Source of the DNA: Aldersonia kunmingensis
GTDB lineage: Bacteria; Actinomycetota; Actinomycetes; Mycobacteriales; Mycobacteriaceae
Length of the DNA: 64,000 bases
Assembly: GCF_001646865.1 (NCBI RefSeq)
Contig: NZ_LRRB01000081.1
Location: 21,008 to 85,007 of the forward strand
Reading direction: 5' to 3'
The translations under genes and the position numbers were made by a program. The notes below the pieces were generated by a model, which saw only the letters and a list, made by a program, of their open reading frames with translations, ran no database searches and had not been told where the DNA came from. Positions 26,440 through 37,755 of this stretch are shown one piece after another (positions within the stretch are counted from its first letter, which is position 1; each line of letters starts with the position of its first letter).

Positions 26440-27302
26440 CCACACTCGACGACGCCTACTCGGCGTGCGCACACATCACCCGCACCGAGGCGAAGAACTT
26501 CTACTACGGAATCCGCCTGCTACCAGCGCCGAAACGCTCGGCGCTGTGTGCCGTGTACGCCCTTGCCCGGCGCATCGACGATATTGGCGACGGCGACCTG
26601 CCCACCGCACAGAAGGTCGCCGAACTGGCCAAGATCCGCAAGTTGCTCGAAGAAATCGACAGCGCCGGCGATCCGGTGTTGCTGGCCGTTGCCGACGCGG
26701 CACGCCGATTCCCGGTGCCGCTCGGTGCCTTCGAGGAATTGATCGACGGCGTGCAGATGGATCTCGACGCGGTTCACTACGCCGATTTCCCCGCGCTCGT
26801 GGTCTATTGCCGTCGCGTGGCCGGCTCGGTTGGCCGGTTGTGCCTGTCCATCTTCGGTACCGAGGAAGGACACATCGACCCACGCACCTCGACGTACGCC
26901 GATCAACTCGGCATCGCGCTGCAGCAGACCAACATCCTGCGCGACGTGCGTGAGGACCTGCTGAACGGGCGGATCTATCTGCCCCAGGACGATCTCGACC
27001 GGTTCGGGGTGGTGTTGCGGGTCGACGAATCCGGCGAACTCGCCGACCCCGAGGCCCGGCTTGCGGCCCTGCTGCGGGATTCCGCGGCCCGCGCCGAGGA
27101 CTGGTACGCGCTGGGGATGCGCCTTGTGCCGTACCTCGATCGGCGCAGCGCCGCGTGTTGCCTGGCCATGGCCGGTATCTACCGGCACTTGCTCAACCGG
27201 ATCGAGGAGGACCCCACGAGCATCTACCGCTCACGCATGTCGTTGTCGGGCGGAGAAAAGGCGCGGGTCGCGGCCGCGGCGCTGCTGAGGGCGGCGCGAT
27301 GA
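26436..27302 (+). CDS. hpnD: Presqualene diphosphate synthase HpnD
   Basis: A 288-residue protein that condenses two farnesyl diphosphates to presqualene diphosphate. It has [10 protein letters not shown] near residue 21, the first Asp-rich motif [11 protein letters not shown] (about 43-53), and the second [25 protein letters not shown] (about 165-190). The TTG at 26436 overlaps the HpnC stop. The stop itself overlaps the next ATG. Sequence similarity to HpnC reflects an old duplication. Confidence 0.93.
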   Translation: MTTLDDAYSACAHITRTEAKNFYYGIRLLPAPKRSALCAVYALARRIDDIGDGDLPTAQKVAELAKIRKLLEEIDSAGDPVLLAVADAARRFPVPLGAFEELIDGVQMDLDAVHYADFPALVVYCRRVAGSVGRLCLSIFGTEEGHIDPRTSTYADQLGIALQQTNILRDVREDLLNGRIYLPQDDLDRFGVVLRVDESGELADPEARLAALLRDSAARAEDWYALGMRLVPYLDRRSAACCLAMAGIYRHLLNRIEEDPTSIYRSRMSLSGGEKARVAAAALLRAAR

Positions 27303-28660
27303 CAATAGCTCGGGGGGCGCGCTCGCATGAGCATCGCGTTGCTGTCATCGGCGGCGGACTTGCCGGCATCACCGCTGCGCTGGACTGCGCCGACGCAGGT
27401 TCGGCCGTAACGCTTTTCGAATCGCGTTCATTCCTAGGCGGACTCACGTTCTCCTTCCGCCGAGGCGATCTCTGGGTGGACAACGGGCAGCACGTCTTCC
27501 TGCGCTGTTGCACGAGCTACCTTGCGCTGCTCGAACGGCTCGGGGTCACCGACAAGACGGTGTTGCAACCGCGCCTGGACATACCGGTGCGTAGTCCGGC
27601 CACCGCGGGTCGGCTGCACCGCAACGGTTTTCCTGCCCCGCTGCATCTCTCCGGCTCGCTGCTTCGCTATCCGTGGCTGTCGCACGCCGAGCGGGTACGG
27701 TTCGCCCGCGCGGCGCTTGCCCTGAAGAACGTCAATCGCGCCGACCCACGCACGGACGAGCAGAGCTTCGGCGACTGGCTGCGCGCGCACCGACAGAGCG
27801 AGCGCGCTATTGCGACGCTGTGGGATCTGGTCGGAATAGCGACGCTCAATGCGCGGGCTGACGATGCCTCACTGTCTCTGGCGGCGACCGTCTTTCAAAT
27901 CGGCATGCTCAACGCCAACTCGACGGGCGACATCGGCTGGGCCAGCGTGCCATTGCAGGAGCTGCACGGCGATGCCGCGATGACCGCGCTCGACCGGGCC
28001 GGTGCACGGGTCCGGCTGCGCGCCAAGGTAACCGGGCTGCGGGCCAGCGGTGCCGGCTGGACGGTTACGACGGACTGCGGCGCGGATGGCTTCGATGCCG
28101 TCGTCCTCGCCGTCCCACCCTCGGTCGCCGAACAACTCGCGCCTGCGGCGCTGCGGCCGGGACTGGCGGACGAACTCGGCAGCGCGCCGATCGTGAATGT
28201 GCATGTGGTGGTGGACCGTCAGGTGCTCGACGCGCCGTTCCTCGCCGGCGTGGACAGCCCGGTGCAGTGGGTTTTCGACCGCACCGAACAGTCCGGTCTC
28301 ACACGCGGACAGTATCTGGCGATCTCGCTCTCCGCCGCCGACGACGTCATCGACGTGCCGACGGCCGACCTACGGGACCGGTTCCTCCCCGCACTACGAG
28401 ACCTGCTGCCGCGGTTGCGTGAGGCCAACGAAATGGACTTCTTCGTCACACGCGAGCGCGCCGCCACGTTCCGCCCGGTGCCCGGTAGTGCCCATCATCG
28501 GCCCGGACCGGTGACCGCGAGCCATGGTCTGTTTCTCGCCGGCGCATGGACCGACACCGGCTGGCCCGCAACGATGGAGGGTGCGGTGCGCAGCGGCGCC
28601 GCCGCGGCCTCCGCCGTCCTCGACAGTTCCCGAATCCGGGCAACGAAGGAGGTTGCGTGA
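27299..28660 (+). CDS. hpnE: Hydroxysqualene dehydroxylase HpnE
   Basis: A 453-residue FAD amine-oxidase-type protein that completes squalene synthesis by reducing hydroxysqualene. It has the dinucleotide motif VIGGGLAG (about 15-22), [26 protein letters not shown] (about 60-71) and a C-terminal [22 protein letters not shown] flavin-binding segment. ATG 27299 overlaps the HpnD stop; a longer in-frame start at 27155 lies deep in hpnD and is rejected. Confidence 0.93.
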   Translation: MTIARGARSHEHRVAVIGGGLAGITAALDCADAGSAVTLFESRSFLGGLTFSFRRGDLWVDNGQHVFLRCCTSYLALLERLGVTDKTVLQPRLDIPVRSPATAGRLHRNGFPAPLHLSGSLLRYPWLSHAERVRFARAALALKNVNRADPRTDEQSFGDWLRAHRQSERAIATLWDLVGIATLNARADDASLSLAATVFQIGMLNANSTGDIGWASVPLQELHGDAAMTALDRAGARVRLRAKVTGLRASGAGWTVTTDCGADGFDAVVLAVPPSVAEQLAPAALRPGLADELGSAPIVNVHVVVDRQVLDAPFLAGVDSPVQWVFDRTEQSGLTRGQYLAISLSAADDVIDVPTADLRDRFLPALRDLLPRLREANEMDFFVTRERAATFRPVPGSAHHRPGPVTASHGLFLAGAWTDTGWPATMEGAVRSGAAAASAVLDSSRIRATKEVA

Positions 28661-29676
28661 CCGCAACACTGAATGGACTGGGCTACGGTCGGGACCTCAT
28701 CGATGCGGCGCTGCGCAACGCGGTAGCCCGGCTCGACCCGGACACCGGGCTAGTCGTCTCATACCACCTCGGCTGGTGCGATCCGCAGGGCAATCCGCTG
28801 ACCGGTAACGGCGGCAAGGCAATTCGGCCCATCATGACGTTGCTCGCTGCCCGTGCCTGCGGGGCCGCCGACACCGCCGCACTGCCCGGTGCGGTCGCCG
28901 TTGAGCTGGTGCACAACTTCTCACTGGTGCACGACGACCTGATGGACCGCGACCGCGAACGCCGCCATCGCGCGACGGTGTGGGCGGTGTGGGGTGACGC
29001 GACCGCGGTCCTGGCCGGGGACATGATGCTGTCGCTCGCGCATGACGTCCTGCTCGAGAGCGACTCACCGCACGCGGCACCAGCGGGCAGAGTGATCGCC
29101 GCCGCGACGCGCGATCTCATCCGCGGGCAGGCCCAAGACATTGCGTTCGAGCGGCGCAACGACGTTGGCCTACAGGAGTGCCTCGACATGGCGTTCGGCA
29201 AGACGGGCGCACTACTCGGGGCGAGCTCGGCGGTGGGCGCGGTCCTGGCAGGAGCGGACGAGCCGACGGTCGCAGCGATGTCGGATTACGGCCGCCACGT
29301 TGGGCTGGCATTCCAACTCGTCGACGATGTGCTCGGCATCTGGGGCGAGCCCGAGATCACGGGAAAGCCGGTCTATTCCGATCTGCGTTCACACAAGAAG
29401 TCGTTGCCGATCACGTGGACGCTGGAACAAGACGACACAACGGCGAGTGAGCTACGCGAATGGCTTGCAGCCGAACCGGATTCGATGGTGACCGAGTCCG
29501 AACTCCGCTCTGTCGCCACACTGATCGACCACAGCGGTGCGCGCGACTGGACACTCGCCGAGGCCCGCCGCCGCGTCGAACTCGCCCAGCGCGCCCTGGA
29601 CAGCATCGACCTGCTCACCACGCCCCGCGCAGCGCTGTGCGATCTCGCGCAATACATCGTCGACCGGGAGGCATGA
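28657..29676 (+). CDS. Polyprenyl diphosphate synthase in hopanoid operon
   Basis: A 339-residue trans-prenyltransferase. The first Asp-rich motif is DDLMD (93-97); the second is DDVLG (223-227), with Gly in place of the usual last Asp, a common variant. The segment GGKAIRP (52-58) replaces GGKR(L)RP. It should chain isopentenyl diphosphate onto an allylic primer, most usefully giving farnesyl diphosphate for HpnD. GTG 28657 has an ideal AAGGAGG site four bases upstream and overlaps the HpnE stop. Homologues occupy the same position in Streptomyces hopanoid clusters. Confidence 0.9.
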   Translation: MTATLNGLGYGRDLIDAALRNAVARLDPDTGLVVSYHLGWCDPQGNPLTGNGGKAIRPIMTLLAARACGAADTAALPGAVAVELVHNFSLVHDDLMDRDRERRHRATVWAVWGDATAVLAGDMMLSLAHDVLLESDSPHAAPAGRVIAAATRDLIRGQAQDIAFERRNDVGLQECLDMAFGKTGALLGASSAVGAVLAGADEPTVAAMSDYGRHVGLAFQLVDDVLGIWGEPEITGKPVYSDLRSHKKSLPITWTLEQDDTTASELREWLAAEPDSMVTESELRSVATLIDHSGARDWTLAEARRRVELAQRALDSIDLLTTPRAALCDLAQYIVDREA

Positions 29677-31647
29677 ATGACGCAGACCGCCGATCGCACC
29701 GACACCTCCGCTTCGGCTGCACAGGTCTCGCTCGATGCCAACGCGCGGGCCGCGCTCGACACCGCGGTAGGACTGCTCCGCTCGCAGCAGCACGAGAACG
29801 GTTGGTGGAAGGGCGCGCTCGACACGAATGTCACGATGGATGCCGAGGACCTGCTGATGCGCGCGTTCCTCGGTATCTCCTCCCCCGAGGTCACAATTCC
29901 CGCGGCGCGCTGGATTCGGTCCCAGCAGCGCGCGGACGGCACCTGGGCCACCTTCCACCATGGGCCCGGCGACCTGTCCACCACGATCGAGGCGTGGGTG
30001 GCGCTGCGGCTGGCCGGTGACGAGCCCGACGACCCGCATATGCAGGCGGCGGCCGAGTTCGTGCGGGCTCAGGGCGGTATCGAGGCAAGCCGGGTGTTCA
30101 CCCGAATCTGGTTGGCGCTGTTCGGCCTCTGGTCCTGGGACGACTGCCCGAATATGCCGCCCGAGATCATGTTCCTGCCGTCCTGGGCACCGTTGAATAT
30201 CTACGACTGGGGCTGCTGGGCGCGCCAGACCATCGTCCCGCTCACCATCGTCGGCACGCTGCGTCCGGTCCGGCCGTTGCGCACCGCCACTGGTGACCCG
30301 ATCGGTATCGACGAATTACATACTGGGGCAATCTCTCCTGAGCCGCGACTGTTCTCGGCGAAGGGTGCGTTCGCCCGGCTCGACTCCGTGCTGCACACCT
30401 ACGCCCGCCGTCCGATCGGGCCGGTCCGCCGGCTCGCGATGCGGCAGGCCACCGAATGGATCCTGGCCCGCCAGGAGGCCGACGGCGGCTGGGGCGGCAT
30501 CCAGCCGCCATGGGTGTACTCGCTCCTCGCCCTGAACCTGATGGGCTACCCGATCGACCACCCGGCGATGAAGGCCGGACTCGACGGCCTCGACACCTTC
30601 GTGCTGCACGGACAGACCCCGGAGGGACCCACCCGGCGGCTGGAAGCCTGCCAGTCGCCGGTGTGGGACACCGCCCTCGCGCTCGCGGCCCTGCTGGATG
30701 CCGGTGCGCCATCGGATGATCCGGCCGTACTGCGCGCCGCGAACTGGCTGCTCGACGAGCAGGTCACCGGTGCGGGCGGCGACTGGCAGGTGCGCCGGCC
30801 CGATCTCCCGCTCGGCGGTTGGGCATTCGAGTTCGCCAACGACAACTACCCCGACACCGACGACTCCGCGGAGATCATCCTGAGCCTGCGCCGGGTCGCG
30901 CACCCGGAACCCGGCAGGCTCACCGACGCGCTGGACCGCGCGGTGGAGTGGACCGCGGGTATGCAGTCGCGTGACGGCGGCTGGGGCGCGTTCGATGCCG
31001 ACAACACAAGCACCGTGCCGACCATGCTGCCGTTCTGCGATTTCGGCGCGGTGATCGATCCGCCCTCGGCCGACGTCACCGCCCACGTCGTGGAGATGCT
31101 CGCCCGCGAAGGCGATCGACATACCGAGCGGGTACAGCGCGGGGTGCGCTGGCTGCTCGACAATCAAGAGCCGGACGGTTCGTGGTTCGGCCGGTGGGGG
31201 GCCAACTACATCTACGGGACCGGCGCGGCGGTGCCCGCGCTCATCGAGGCAGGCGTTGATCCTGGATCGTCGGCCATCCGATCGGCGGTGCGCTGGCTGA
31301 CCGAACACCAGAATCCTGATGGCGGCTGGGGCGAGGATCTGCGCTCGTATCGCGACCGGGACAAATGGGCGGGTCGCGGCGAGTCGACGCCCTCGCAGAC
31401 CGGCTGGGCACTGATCGCACTGCTCGCTGCGGGCTGCGGGTCGGCGGCGTTCCGCACCGACAGCGACTCATCCGCGGTGCGGGCCGGCGTCGAGTACCTG
31501 GTTGTGACGCAACGTATCGATGGCGGCTGGGACGAGGACTATTTCACCGGCACCGGATTTCCCGGTGACTTCTACATCAACTACCACATGTATCGGCTGG
31601 TCTTTCCGATCTGGGCGCTCGGCCGATACCTGAGGGGCCGACCATGA
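29677..31647 (+). CDS. shc: Squalene-hopene cyclase
   Basis: A 656-residue class II triterpene cyclase that turns squalene into hopene/hopanol at the membrane. The acid motif is DTDDSA at 393-398 (consensus DxDDTA). Several QW repeats are visible (for example QQRADGTW near 84, QEADGGWGG near 266, QSRDGGWGAF near 431, QEPDGSWFGRWG near 491, QNPDGGWGED near 548). Length is usual for the family. It starts with the ATG right after the synthase stop. Confidence 0.96.
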   Translation: MTQTADRTDTSASAAQVSLDANARAALDTAVGLLRSQQHENGWWKGALDTNVTMDAEDLLMRAFLGISSPEVTIPAARWIRSQQRADGTWATFHHGPGDLSTTIEAWVALRLAGDEPDDPHMQAAAEFVRAQGGIEASRVFTRIWLALFGLWSWDDCPNMPPEIMFLPSWAPLNIYDWGCWARQTIVPLTIVGTLRPVRPLRTATGDPIGIDELHTGAISPEPRLFSAKGAFARLDSVLHTYARRPIGPVRRLAMRQATEWILARQEADGGWGGIQPPWVYSLLALNLMGYPIDHPAMKAGLDGLDTFVLHGQTPEGPTRRLEACQSPVWDTALALAALLDAGAPSDDPAVLRAANWLLDEQVTGAGGDWQVRRPDLPLGGWAFEFANDNYPDTDDSAEIILSLRRVAHPEPGRLTDALDRAVEWTAGMQSRDGGWGAFDADNTSTVPTMLPFCDFGAVIDPPSADVTAHVVEMLAREGDRHTERVQRGVRWLLDNQEPDGSWFGRWGANYIYGTGAAVPALIEAGVDPGSSAIRSAVRWLTEHQNPDGGWGEDLRSYRDRDKWAGRGESTPSQTGWALIALLAAGCGSAAFRTDSDSSAVRAGVEYLVVTQRIDGGWDEDYFTGTGFPGDFYINYHMYRLVFPIWALGRYLRGRP

Positions 31648-33119
31648 CGGCCCACACGCCGGCCACGGTCTGCACCCCGCTACGCAGCGAATACGCGGCG
31701 CTGCGCGGCAGGGTCGCGGTGCCGGTGCACAGGACCGGCCGCGGGCCAGAACGGCCACTGCCCGCGGCCGGCCCGGTGCTTATCGCCGGGGTAGCCGGTG
31801 CGCTGGACACCAACCTGCGTCCCGGCGATGTCATCGTCGCCAGCGAATTGCGCACCCCGACGAGCACTCTCACCAGCCCGGCGGCAGTGCTGCTCGCGAA
31901 CGAACTGCGCCGACTCGGACTGCCCACCCATTTCGGCCCACTGCTCTCGACGGATCGGGTGGTGGACGGAAAGGCGCGCACCGCAGCAGCCGCAACCGGC
32001 GCCCTCGCTGTCGACACCGAGTCCGCCTTCCTCGCCGCGCAGGCACCGCCCGGTCAGGCCGTCGCGCTGCGCACCATCGTGGACACACCCGTTGCCCCGC
32101 TGTTGCGGCCGGGAACCCCATGGCGCGGGTACTCCGCGCTGCGGGCGCTGCGGACTGCGGCACCGGCGATCGATGCCTGGGCCGCGGCCACCGGCGCGCG
32201 CGAACTGCTGTTGGCCGGTCCGCGCTCGTTCTGCGCCGGGGTGGAACGAGCCGTCGAGATCGTCGAGCGCGCGCTGGCCCAGTACTCGGTGCCGGTCTAT
32301 GTGCGACGACAGATCGTGCACAACCGCCACGTCATCGACGACCTGCGCAGCCGGGGTGCGGTCTTCGTCGAAGAGGTCGAGCAGATTCCGGAGGGCTCGG
32401 TCGCGGTCCTCGCCGCGCACGGCGTGGCGCCTGCCGTGCGCCGCGCGGCCGCGGCACGTTCACTGCGCGTCATAGATGCGACGTGCCCGCTGGTTGCGAA
32501 GGTGCACTCCGAGGTGCGCCGCTTCGCTGCAAAAGGCAACACCGTGCTGTTGATCGGCCACGACGACCACGAGGAAGTTGTCGGCACCCGCGGCGAGGCA
32601 CAGGACAACGTGATTGTTGTGCCCGATCCGGCTGCCGCGGAGCAGGTTTCGGTACCCGATCCCGAGAGGGTTTCCTACGTCATGCAGACCACCCTGGCCG
32701 TGGACGAGGCTGAGGGGATCGCCGCAGTGCTGCGCGAGCGGTTCCCCGCGGTGGAGCGGCCGGCCAGCGACGACATCTGCTACGCCACCACCAACCGGCA
32801 GCGGGCCGTCCGCGTCGTCGCGGAACAGTCCGATCTCGTCCTGGTGGTCGGCTCGCAGAACTCGTCGAACTCGCACCGGCTCGCCGAGGTCGCCGGCCGG
32901 ACCGGAATCCCCGCACACCTGATCGACGATGCGTCCGAAGTCGAGCTGTCCTGGCTCGCCAGTGCTCGTCGAGTCGGGATCACCGCCGGGGCCTCCGCGC
33001 CACCGCAATTGGTCAGCGAGCTCATCACGTGCCTGTCCGGGCTCGGCACCACCACGACTCGTGAAGTCACCGTCGTCAACGAGGACATCCAATTCACACT
33101 CCCGAGAGAGGTGAGCTGA
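31644..33119 (+). CDS. HpnG-like phosphorylase fused to IspH
   Basis: A 491-residue fusion. Residues 1-165 resemble the hopanoid-associated phosphorylase HpnG (nucleoside phosphorylase fold: GVAGALDTNLRPGDVIVAS at 49-67 and AVDTESAFLA at 122-131, where the ribose-binding Glu is kept). Residues 185-485 are a complete 4-hydroxy-3-methylbut-2-enyl diphosphate reductase: Fe-S cysteines 197, 281 and 379, substrate histidines 226, 259 and 309, and Glu311. HpnG removes adenine from adenosylhopane; IspH makes IPP and DMAPP. The HpnG part is shorter than stand-alone forms, so activity is not certain. It overlaps the cyclase stop. Confidence 0.88.
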   Translation: MTAHTPATVCTPLRSEYAALRGRVAVPVHRTGRGPERPLPAAGPVLIAGVAGALDTNLRPGDVIVASELRTPTSTLTSPAAVLLANELRRLGLPTHFGPLLSTDRVVDGKARTAAAATGALAVDTESAFLAAQAPPGQAVALRTIVDTPVAPLLRPGTPWRGYSALRALRTAAPAIDAWAAATGARELLLAGPRSFCAGVERAVEIVERALAQYSVPVYVRRQIVHNRHVIDDLRSRGAVFVEEVEQIPEGSVAVLAAHGVAPAVRRAAAARSLRVIDATCPLVAKVHSEVRRFAAKGNTVLLIGHDDHEEVVGTRGEAQDNVIVVPDPAAAEQVSVPDPERVSYVMQTTLAVDEAEGIAAVLRERFPAVERPASDDICYATTNRQRAVRVVAEQSDLVLVVGSQNSSNSHRLAEVAGRTGIPAHLIDDASEVELSWLASARRVGITAGASAPPQLVSELITCLSGLGTTTTREVTVVNEDIQFTLPREVS

Positions 33120-33120
33120 T

Positions 33121-34125
33121 ATGGCCATGCCCCTGCACCTGTCGCTGCGGCTCGGCGGCTACCTGTTCAAGCAGAAGCTGTTGCGCCGGGAGAAGTTCCC
33201 GATCCTCGTCGAACTCGAACCACTCTTCGCGTGCAACCTCGCCTGTGCGGGTTGCGGCAAGATCGCGCATCCCGCCGCAATTCTCAAGCAGCGCATGCCG
33301 GTCGAGCAGGCGGTGAACGCGGTGGTGGAGACCGGTGCACCGATGGTGTCGATTGCCGGCGGAGAACCGTTGATGCACAAGCAGATCGACGAGATCGTGC
33401 AGCAGCTGCTGGACAAGCACAAGATCGTCTTCCTGTGCACGAACGCGGTGCTGCTGCCCAAGCACCTGCACCGGTTCAAGCCACATCGCAACTTCGCCTG
33501 GATCGTGCATATCGATGGGCTGCGCGAGCGCCACGACGCATCGGTGTGCAAGGAGGGCGTGTTCGATCAGGCGATCGCGGCGATCAAACAGGCCCAGGCC
33601 GCCGGCTTCCGGGTGATGACCAATACGACGTTCTTCGATACGGACACCCCGCAGGACGTCATCGATGTGCTCGACTACCTCAACGACGAGCTCGGCGTCG
33701 ACAACATGCAGATCTCACCCGGGTACGCGTATGAGCGCGCACCTGATCAGGAGCACTGGCTGGGCCCCGCCCAGACCAAGGCGCTGTTCGCAAAGGCGTT
33801 CTCGGACGGCCGGCGCAAGAAGTGGCGACTCAACCACTCCCCCATATTCCTCGACTTCCTCGAGGGCAAGGTGGACCTGGACTGCACGGCCTGGGCGATT
33901 CCGTCGTACTCGATCAAGGGCTGGCAGCGGCCGTGCTACCTGCTCGACGACGGCTACGTCGAGACCTACAAGGAGCTGTTGGAGTCGACCGATTGGGACG
34001 CGTTCGGCCGCGGCAAGGATGAGCGCTGCGCGAACTGCATGGCGCACTGCGGCTACGAGCCGACCGCGGTGGTCGCCACGCTCGGGTCGCTGCGAGAGAC
34101 GATCCGCGCCGCTGTCGGCTCCTGA
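33121..34125 (+). CDS. hpnH: Adenosyl-hopene transferase HpnH (radical SAM)
   Basis: A 334-residue radical SAM enzyme that links 5'-deoxyadenosyl to hopene to start the side chain. The cluster motif CxxxCxxC is Cys38, Cys42 and Cys45. The C-terminal part is the DUF3463-type extension with a Cys-rich segment ERCANCMAHCGYEPTAVV. It is the last gene of the operon. No hpnO, hpnP or hpnN is nearby, so later tailoring must be encoded elsewhere or be absent. Confidence 0.95.
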   Translation: MAMPLHLSLRLGGYLFKQKLLRREKFPILVELEPLFACNLACAGCGKIAHPAAILKQRMPVEQAVNAVVETGAPMVSIAGGEPLMHKQIDEIVQQLLDKHKIVFLCTNAVLLPKHLHRFKPHRNFAWIVHIDGLRERHDASVCKEGVFDQAIAAIKQAQAAGFRVMTNTTFFDTDTPQDVIDVLDYLNDELGVDNMQISPGYAYERAPDQEHWLGPAQTKALFAKAFSDGRRKKWRLNHSPIFLDFLEGKVDLDCTAWAIPSYSIKGWQRPCYLLDDGYVETYKELLESTDWDAFGRGKDERCANCMAHCGYEPTAVVATLGSLRETIRAAVGS

Positions 34126-34152
34126 GCCGCCGTCGATACGGTCGGCTCCTGA

Positions 34153-34347
34153 TCAGTCGGGAGCTTCGTCGCCGCTGTCGACCGGTGGCATCTGCTTGCG
34201 CTCACCGGCGTGACCAGGCACGTCGTCGTCCTCGCGTTCGTCCTCGACACGTTGCTCGAGGTTGTCGAGCAGCTTGTCGAGGTTGCTCGGGTCGGAGTAG
34301 TAGACCGGCTCGCCGCGGCGGCCACTCCTTCGGCTCGAATCAGTCAT
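34153..34347 (-). CDS. Small charged hypothetical protein
   Basis: A 64-residue, strongly charged protein (SNLDKLLDNLEQRVEDEREDDD in the middle). I do not recognise it. Codon third positions are GC-rich in this frame (CTC GAC AAG CTG CTC GAC), which supports a real gene. An AAGGGA sequence lies just before the ATG. It sits between convergent hpnH and tatB. Confidence 0.5.
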   Translation of the reverse strand: MTDSSRRSGRRGEPVYYSDPSNLDKLLDNLEQRVEDEREDDDVPGHAGERKQMPPVDSGDEAPD

Positions 34348-34431
34348 GGTCCCTTAGTACCCGAAACCGGCGCGACACACGCGGGCATGCCCGATTGGTC
34401 GTATCTTGCCGCGATCCGCGGAATCGACGCG

Positions 34432-34824
34432 TCAGGTGGCGTCGGGATCGATCGGCGGGGCCTCGTTCGCCTTCAGCGGCTTCTGCCGCCGGGCAGGCTG
34501 CTGAGGTGCGCCGGCCTGCTCCGCGGCCTTGTCGAAATTGCCGGTGAAGAGCGAATCGTCGCCGTCGAGGAGATGCTTGGTGATCGCCGAGCGCGGTGTC
34601 ATGCCACGCATCTTGTTGAGCTCCGACAGCGGCTGACGCAGTTCATCGAAGTCCGTGCCTAGCTCATCCTTCAGCTGGGCGGTCGCGCCGCTGGCGTAAT
34701 CACGTACCTGGCGCAGGGAACGCGAGGTCCACTGCACAGCCCCGGGCAGCCGTTCCGGGCCCAGGATCACGAGGGCGGCGACGAGCAAGACAACCATCTC
34801 GCCCCAGCCGATATTGCCGAACAC
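34432..34824 (-). CDS. tatB: Sec-independent translocase subunit TatB
   Basis: A 130-residue Tat[27 protein letters not shown] holds the single N-terminal transmembrane helix and the conserved Gly-Pro hinge, followed by the amphipathic helix [17 protein letters not shown] and a variable hydrophilic tail. TatB recognises twin-arginine signal peptides with TatC. It starts at GTG 34824 and lies downstream of htrA, as in M. tuberculosis Rv1224. Confidence 0.93.
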   Translation of the reverse strand: MFGNIGWGEMVVLLVAALVILGPERLPGAVQWTSRSLRQVRDYASGATAQLKDELGTDFDELRQPLSELNKMRGMTPRSAITKHLLDGDDSLFTGNFDKAAEQAGAPQQPARRQKPLKANEAPPIDPDAT

Positions 34825-34855
34825 CCAGCCAGGATACCTGCGCTCGTTTGGATGC

Positions 34856-36758
<1,903 letters not shown>

Positions 36759-36786
36759 CGATTCCTCCTTCGTTGTCATCCTCGCG

Positions 36787-37476
36787 CTACGCGCTCGTTG
36801 CTCGTACTGCCGTGTCCTCGCTGTGCTCGGACAAATACTCACGTATCGCTTGTCGGCCGCGGTGGATCCGACTCCGCACAGTACCGAGCTTCACACCCAG
36901 TGTGGCACCGATCTCCTCGTAGGAGAGTCCTTCGATGTCACACAGGACGACCGCGGCGCGAAACTCCGGCGCCAGCGAGTCGAGCGCGGACTGCAGATCC
37001 GGGGCCAGACGCGCGTCGTGATAGGCCTGCTCGGGGCTCGGCCCGTCCGACGGAACCCGGTCGTAGTCCTCAGGCAGCGCCTCCATCCGGATGCGATTAC
37101 GCCGGCGGACCATGTCCAGGAACAGGTTGGTCGTAATGCGGTGCAGCCAGCCCTCGAACGTGCCGGGCTGGTAGTTCTGCAGCGACCTGAAAACCCTGAT
37201 GAAGGTGTCCTGGGTCAGGTCTTCGGCGTCTTGGGCGTTGCCGGACAGCCGGTAGGCCAGGCGGTACACACGATCTCCGTGCTCGCGCACAAGCTCTTCC
37301 CAGGATGGCATCCCAGCCTTGCCGTCGGTCGCGTCGAACGCGGCCATTCCGGACAATGGCATCACGCCATCGGGATCGATATCGCCGCCGAATTCGGCGG
37401 ACGGCACAACTTCGATCATGCCCGCACGCACAGCGTTCTCGGGCAGGTCAACGGATTCGCGCACAACATCGACCAT
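36787..37476 (-). CDS. sigE: ECF RNA polymerase sigma factor SigE
   Basis: About 229 residues from ATG 37476 (246 from ATG 37527). Region 2 contains [36 protein letters not shown] sequence and region 4 contains [29 protein letters not shown], both nearly identical to mycobacterial SigE. The start is uncertain: a predicted promoter (37541-37566) would put the transcript start only about 7 bases before ATG 37527, so the downstream ATG may be used. The mycobacterial gene is also known to use several starts. It directs envelope-stress transcription. Confidence 0.93.
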   Translation of the reverse strand: MVDVVRESVDLPENAVRAGMIEVVPSAEFGGDIDPDGVMPLSGMAAFDATDGKAGMPSWEELVREHGDRVYRLAYRLSGNAQDAEDLTQDTFIRVFRSLQNYQPGTFEGWLHRITTNLFLDMVRRRNRIRMEALPEDYDRVPSDGPSPEQAYHDARLAPDLQSALDSLAPEFRAAVVLCDIEGLSYEEIGATLGVKLGTVRSRIHRGRQAIREYLSEHSEDTAVRATSA

Positions 37477-37540
37477 GTGGATGGTGCCTACCTCCTCGTC
37501 AGGATCGCGCGTCGCCTTGCAAGACATCGCATCAACAGAG

Positions 37541-37566
37541 AACTACCTGAACACCCGGTTTGTTCC
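37541..37566 (-). promoter_or_regulatory. ECF-type promoter upstream of sigE
   Basis: On the minus strand GGAAC (37562-37566), an 18-base spacer and GTT (37541-37543) match the GGAAC-N18-GTT consensus of SigE/SigH-type promoters in mycobacteria. Its orientation and position suggest autoregulation or control of sigE by another ECF factor. Confidence 0.6.
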
Positions 37567-37755
37567 CGTTTTCCGCATCGCCTATGCGTCGATTTCGCGT
37601 TCGACCACCTCCTGTGTAGGCATCACTCTCTCCGTTGCGCCTGAGGGATGGCCTAGGAGAAACCTGAGGTGCCGCTGAGAATATTTGCCGCGACCAGGGA
37701 AATCCTTCGTCGTGCCTGCCCGACCTGCGCCGACGGGAGCGATAGCCTCGGCATC

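Noticed and set aside
34114..34152. 12-base direct repeat GTCGGCTCCTGA at the hpnH end
   Set aside because: Two short copies at a gene end without target-site-like features; probably a local duplication.
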